Assembly (NCBI GenBank): GCA_947683625.1
Contig: CANTUR010000425.1
Coordinates: forward strand, 868,001 to 932,000
Reading direction: 5' to 3'
Source of the DNA: Mallotus nudiflorus
Taxonomy: Eukaryota > Streptophyta > Magnoliopsida > Malpighiales > Euphorbiaceae
Length of the DNA stretch: 64,000 bases
Part shown: piece after piece, positions 59,254 to 64,000 of the stretch
Layout of the letters: each line of letters opens with the position of its first letter
Position numbering within the stretch: the first letter of the stretch is position 1
Program-made: the position numbers and the translations under genes
The notes under the pieces: model-generated
The model's input: only the letters and a program-made list of their open reading frames with translations
What the model was told of the DNA's origin: nothing
Databases searched by the model: none

Positions 59254-60798
59254 CAAATTTAATTTGCTCAATTTTGAGTAATGGAGATTTTGTATAATCT
59301 TATCTATTCTAATATGTATGAACGTGATATGTATTTAAGAAATACATATTATTAAATTGTGATATTTTATTTGAGTTGTGATCTCGGTCGAGGCAAATTG
59401 TATTTTGGGAGCCCGACTCGAGTGTGGATGGTTTTGGAAATTAGAAGTGCGTTTTCTATGCAGGTCTGGCTCTACCTTTAGTAGAGAGATATCCGTTTTA
59501 CAGAGGAGACTCTGCCGAAATTTCGATAGATTTTCTCGTAAAACGTGATATCCGTAGAATGTCTACCGTTAATTAGGTTAAAAACCTGTCTGTCGAGTCA
59601 GTTTGGAATTTCATTGCTTTGTTGATTTTTGGTGTCGATGTCCAAAGTCATATTTTAAGGTCGATTATTATTTTTCCTTTAGATCATTTCGGAGCAGAAG
59701 CTGTGAGGCCGAGGCAGACGCGTGGTCGTCAGCCTTCACATTCATCCTGTAAGTCAGTAGAACGATCTGTGCGTGTGTTTATGTAAAAATGCATGCGCTC
59801 GTATTTTATTACATTGATTACATGATTTATTTAATTTAATACTATTATCTAAGATTTAAACGCATTTTATTTATTTACAAATCGATTTTGAGAAATTTTG
59901 GTAGAACGGGCTACCTGGTGGGCTTCACCAGGACTATGTGCACATGGTAGAGATTGAGAGATGGATCCGAAAATTTTATGATTGATGAATGTTAAACTGG
60001 GACGGGTGCCTCGGTAGAAGCCTTAGCTCTCGGGGACCGCCAGTGATTGGAAAGTCAATAATGGACTGGGATGGGTGCCTCGGTTGATGCCTTTGCTCTC
60101 GGGGACCGCCAGATCCACATATTTGGATTAAGTGGATGACTACGGCTTGGTGCCTCGGTTGATGCCCTTGCTCTCGGGGACCGGTAGTTTAGTTGGAATA
60201 AGTGGGCCCGATTGGCCATTTAGACTTGGGTCTAGGGTTCTACCGAGATTTTCAAAGCTATAATTATATATATTATAAATTATTTTCACTATAAAAATAT
60301 ATGGTTTTCAAAAAGGTTTTCAAACCGTACAGCTCTTTTATTGACTTACTCAGTGAGGTCTGATTCCCCTCAATTTATTTTTTTTCAGGAGCTTGGGAGT
60401 TTGACCTCAGACTACCTCTACGCCGGATTTCTTCTTCACCGGTAATTTTATGTAGGTCATTGTAAGCTGTACTGTGTATTAATCTAGGATGCTGCAGTAG
60501 TATATGTATTGAGGATCTGAATGGTTTAACTAAATTATGTAGTTTATTTGTACCAAATACATTTATGTATGTGACATAAATTCAATTTATAATATGAGAC
60601 GTTAAATCGTATTTTATTAAACACTTGATTTTGCGTAAATTGAGAAAAAAAATCAGTTTGATAATATGTCTGTTTTAATTAAAGTAAAGATACGAATGGT
60701 TTTATTTTCTTTCCTTTAGGCTTACTACGGGTTTCGGTGGCCTTATGCCTACCCATTCCCTAGTGCCGGTCACGTGCCCTCGGGTTCGGGTCGTGACA
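57539..60798 (+). repeat. Young Tekay 3' LTR, full length
   Basis: The 3,260-bp LTR opens with long TA-rich microsatellite sequence (to about 58,090). A GC-rich block follows (58,105-58,355), then a donor-like CCGGTGAGG at 58,357, AT-rich sequence, an acceptor-like TTTTCTATGCAG ending 59,463, the hairpin module (59,470-59,555), three GCTCTCGGGGACC units (60,000-60,190) and a second hairpin (about 60,355-60,410). It ends GGGTCGTGACA. Confidence 0.93.
57549..58090. repeat. TA-rich microsatellite block in the LTR
   Basis: Several long (TA)n and TATG-interspersed runs cover most of this interval. The Tyr/Ile-alternating frames here are artefacts of the repeat. Confidence 0.85.
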
Positions 60799-60803
60799 GG
60801 TGG

Positions 60804-61236
60804 TAAACCTGGTAACTCCTCAGGAAAAACATCAGGAAACTCACAAGCAACAGGAACATTTGTGAGTGACAACTTCTCCACTGAAGTATCCTTGACTAAT
60901 GTCAAATATCCCTGACAACCTTTCCTCAATAACTTCCTAGCCATAATAGCAGAAATAAGATTCTGAGGTGCTGAACTCCTATCACCCACAAATTTAAAAT
61001 CTTCTTCACCAGGAATTCTAAACGTCACCTTTTTATTCCTGTAATCTACCATGACAATAGTACTGAGATAACCAATCCATTCCTAAAATAACATCAAACT
61101 CCATCACATCCAATAAGATCACATCAGTGGGTAATTCTCTACCTCCCACGAGAACTGGACAACTAGAAAGAACAATATCAGTGTCCAAGGAATCGCTCAG
61201 AGGAGTGGCAACAGACAAAGGAAAAGCCATCCTCAA
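60804..61236 (-). pseudogene. pol: Outer Tekay protease region, decayed
   Basis: The blocks FPLSVATPLSD, CPVLVGGRELPTDVILLDVMEFDVILGMDWLS (61,236-61,033) and VTFRIPGEEDFKF with VFPEELPGLPP (61,052-60,804) align in order with the young element. A frameshift near 61,045 and another near 61,236 break it. The frame is cut at GGTGG by the young element and resumes at 50,822. Confidence 0.82.
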
Positions 61237-62699
61237 AGCTTACCAATAAGACTTAGAAGCAAAAACGGAAGAAACAAACGAATGCGTGGCACCCGGATCA
61301 AACAAAACCCATGCATCAAGGTAACAGACAGAAACAATACATGCCACGACTGCATTAGATGCCTGAGCATCCTGCTGAGTGAGATGAAAGACTCTTGCCT
61401 GACCTCGACCTCCCTGCTGACTAGTAGAAGCCTGGCCAACACCTCTGACACTTCCTCTAGTACCTCTACCACAACTCTGCTGTGGAACAAGTTGAGTGGA
61501 ACTCTGATGCTGGGCTGGTGGTAACTGAATGGAACTGGTGCAGCACTAGCAATCGACTGCTGTGGGAATCGCGGAATCTACGGCTGCTGATACCCTGAGT
61601 AAGGACACGATCTGGCATAATGTCCTGTTTGCCTGCATCTGAAGCATGTCAGTGGTGTCAGGTAACACGGTCCTTGATGGACTCTACCACAAGTCTGACA
61701 AACACTGGCAGCTGATCCAGAACTACGACCACTGCTGCTGCTTGAAGCACCTGACCCGAATCTGAATGATCTACGCTGACCTCCACGGCCATGTCTACTG
61801 CTATGATGCACTCCTTACTGCTGTCTCTGACTCTGCTGAGTCGGACCTCGCTGTTGACTACTCGAACCAATATAAAAACTCGAATACGGAGTAGCCTGTA
61901 ATCCACTCGACTGAACTCCTAGCTGGTAATAATCAGGCATTGCTCCCTACCTAACTAGCCTCAGCTCAATCTCCTTAGCTAACTCAATCACAGATTCTAG
62001 AGTAAGGCCTGCTGTAGGCATACCAGCAAAAGCTGAACCCAAACCAGTAACATACGTAGTAACCGCAAAATACTGGTCTCGCATCAGATCCTCTGCATAT
62101 CTACCCAGCCGAAGAAACTCTCGGGTGTACTCCTCTACAGATCAATCTCCACGAGAAATGCTGGTCAGACGGAGACGATAGCTCATGCGGAGAGGCTCTG
62201 GACAGAATCTCCTCATGAATCGCTCTCGGAACTAAGCCCAGGTCATCGTCATCATATAAGGCTGGATCATCTGAATAAACCAATCTAAAGCTGGTCCCTC
62301 GATAGATAACTCGATGATCATGATCCGCTGGTACTCGGTATGAGTAGTCCGAGTCCTCATCTCAATCGCATACAGAAAGTCTAACGGATCGGAAGTACCA
62401 TCGAAAGCAATCCTGCCAACTCGGGTATAGAACAAAGCTGCCTCGGGGTCAGACATACCCTGCTGATAGGCAAGCTGAACAGGCTGAACGACTGGAGGAA
62501 CAGGAACATCAAACTTAGGCTTAACAGGCTCCTCGTCCTGTAACTCTCTTTGCCTACGGCGACCTATCGCTCCTCGAGGTCTACCTCTGCCACGACCTCT
62601 ACGTCTAACTGGCTGCTCAGGAGGTAAAACCTTATCCTGAAAAGACTCATCATCCTCGGCCTCAACGACTGATGGAGCGACACGTGCTCGCCTCCTCAT
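61237..62699 (-). pseudogene. gag: Outer Tekay gag, decayed
   Basis: The start MRRRARVAP at 62,699 parallels the young element. It is followed by an Arg/Gly-rich RRRGRGRGRPRG segment and the capsid domain with DPLDFLYAIE and ALDWFIQMI. A stop follows MTMTWA near 62,232, and further stops occur near 62,141, 61,950 and 61,815. The zinc knuckle CFRCRQTGHYARSC is intact (near 61,640-61,600). A frameshift comes after the knuckle, and the protease DxG region is read in another frame near 61,310. Confidence 0.83.
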
Positions 62700-62882
62700 T
62701 CTGAAAAGACAAACGAAAAGATTAAGACAAAATAGACAACGGAGGAATAACGTAGAAAACTAAAGCAAGGAATACTTATCAAGACATACTCGAACCTAAT
62801 TCACTGCAGTAGTTACCAAAAGAAAACACAACTTGAAAACTAGGGCCACGACTCACACAACTAAGCCCTGACACAGAACTCC

Positions 62883-62894
62883 GCTCTGATACCA
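62883..62894 (-). other. Outer Tekay primer-binding site
   Basis: TGGTATCAGAGC on the minus strand lies four bases inside the 5' LTR, as in the young element. Confidence 0.88.
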
Positions 62895-62898
62895 ACTT

Positions 62899-64000
62899 TG
62901 TCATGACCCAAAACAGGGACCATGACCGGCGCTAGGGAATGAGAATTCTTTCGAATCCGGAACCCGTAGCAAGCCTAAAATTAAAATAAAACATGCAATA
63001 ATAATAACAATATATAATGCAGCGAAAATAAAAATCATAAATATAATAATAGCATATGCACTAACTGGATTTAAATCAAATCCTCATCATTTCATATATA
63101 TAAATCTTTTGATACAAATCCAGTTCAAATATAATACATCATCTTTTTAAATATTTATTGACTACTGCATGTCTAGATAAAATAAATCCAAGACTCAGAG
63201 AAGCAGTTTACACAAAGAAGCCGGAGCGGAAGAAATCCGGCGTACAGGCCTGCTACTGAGGTCTGAAGATGATGACTCTCCTGAAAAATAGTCAACGGAG
63301 GGGAGTCAGACCTCACTGAGTGAATTACTATAATATATATACATGCACACTAAATGATAATGCATACAATCAACAGTATATATCTAATATGTATATATAC
63401 AGACAAATACACACAGATGCTATAAAATCATTTTTTATATATTTTACTGAAAATCATCGTTTATGGAGGATCACATAGAACCCTAGAATATCGCAACCTC
63501 AAACAGTGTTAGACAACACTCTAGCCATACAGGCTCACTTATTCCAAATATATTCACTTATTCTATTTGGACAGTAGACTGGCTCCGAGACACTAAGTCA
63601 ACCGAGCTCCAGCAGTCTGACTGTCAGTGTGATTGGCCCCGAGACACTTGGTCAACCGAGCTCCAGCAATCACACTCCCAAACCAATATCTCACACATCA
63701 AATAATTATATCCAATCAATATCCACAAATAGGTTAGTAATAGAGCCTAAATGCTATAGGCGTACCGGTACGTACTTGGTCCTAGTGTTGCCCACTAAGT
63801 AGCACGTTCTATCGATATCCTTCATTAACAAATATAAAACATACATTCATAAAATAAATTATGCATGAATTTAAATAAAATAACAATATAAACCACATAT
63901 ATATACTGGAAATATACCAAAAATAAATCAGATATATTTCGAGTATATATACGTCAAATAAATCTAATCAATTATAAATGAAGCTAGAAATATATTTAAA
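62899..64000 (-). repeat. Outer Tekay 5' LTR, cut by the window edge
   Basis: The first 1.1 kb (terminal part of the LTR) is present, starting TGTCATGACCC. It is closely similar to 44,684-45,785, with scattered transitions. It contains the second hairpin region (about 63,245-63,325) and the doubled GAGCTC module (63,590-63,670). Confidence 0.92.

Larger units (their letters stand above)
50828..60798 (+). mobile_element. Young Tekay Ty3/gypsy chromovirus, nearly intact, plus orientation
   Basis: The element is 9,971 bp with ends TGTAATACCC...GGGTCGTGACA and the target duplication GGTGG (50,823-50,827 and 60,799-60,803). It has primer-binding site, one gag-pol frame and polypurine tract in the right places. 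Where the two LTRs overlap (about 1.56 kb) I count about seven substitutions and four single-base homopolymer length differences. At plant intergenic rates this means an age well under one million years. Defects seen are one in-frame TGA in gag and a 1.6-kb deletion in the 5' LTR. It represents a subfamily distinct from the LTRs of copies A, B and D. Confidence 0.94.
44684..64000 (-). mobile_element. Outer Tekay Ty3/gypsy chromovirus, minus orientation, split by a younger Tekay element
   Basis: The 3' LTR (44,684-47,924) is complete. The 5' LTR starts at 62,899 and leaves the window. Between them, on the minus strand, come primer-binding site, gag, protease, reverse transcriptase, RNase H, integrase and polypurine tract. 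The younger element at 50,828-60,798 interrupts it between the protease region and reverse transcriptase, with the duplication GGTGG. The LTRs match the family of solo copies A, B and D, so this element shows which internal region those LTRs belong to. Stops are numerous and many look like C-to-T or G-to-A changes. Tekay placement rests on the integrase tail with a chromodomain-like end. Confidence 0.92.

Overview
The window is nuclear DNA of a flowering plant, probably a dicot. It is very AT-rich, its genes have introns, and most of it is nested LTR retrotransposons. Only two host genes are convincing, both on the minus strand in one 11.5-kb island (33,212-44,683). One is a type II ROP/RAC small GTPase close to ROP9/RAC7 (eight coding exons, 209 aa). 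The other is a cytosolic type II peroxiredoxin close to PRXIIB (three exons, 162 aa). The species cannot be named from sequence alone.

Left of the island (937-33,206). First come two decayed LTR fragments of a Tekay-like Ty3/gypsy family in inverted orientation (937-5,565). Then an old Ty1/copia element of Sirevirus type spans 5,805-33,206 with target duplication GAAAT. It has been entered three times. A minus-strand solo Tekay LTR (5,992-12,457, duplication TTAAA) itself holds a plus-strand solo LTR of the same family (6,426-9,677, duplication GTGAA). A complete but decayed Tat-lineage Ty3/gypsy element (14,101-23,875, duplication CTAAG) follows. A third solo Tekay LTR (24,046-27,250, duplication AACAA) sits in the copia gag region. 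Each join was read directly from the duplications.

Right of the island (44,684 to the window end). A minus-strand Tekay element has its left LTR complete and its right LTR cut by the window edge. A young plus-strand Tekay element of a related subfamily (50,828-60,798, duplication GGTGG) splits it. The young element has a gag-pol frame open over 1,610 codons except for one TGA. Its 5' LTR lacks about 1.6 kb that its 3' LTR keeps, with TA microsatellite at the deletion point.

The observations most worth following lie in the Tekay LTRs. All copies, in two diverged subfamilies, share a splice-donor-like and acceptor-like pair about 0.9-1.1 kb apart. Just after the acceptor comes a compact RNA-hairpin module whose stems vary in a compensatory way, and a second hairpin lies nearer the LTR end. 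The Tat element carries a 107-bp tandem array and an antisense gene remnant with its own TATA box, introns and poly(A) signal. Among host genes, the ROP protein lacks one cysteine of its membrane-anchoring GC-CG box, and the peroxiredoxin has a GC-AG intron directly behind its peroxidatic cysteine codon.
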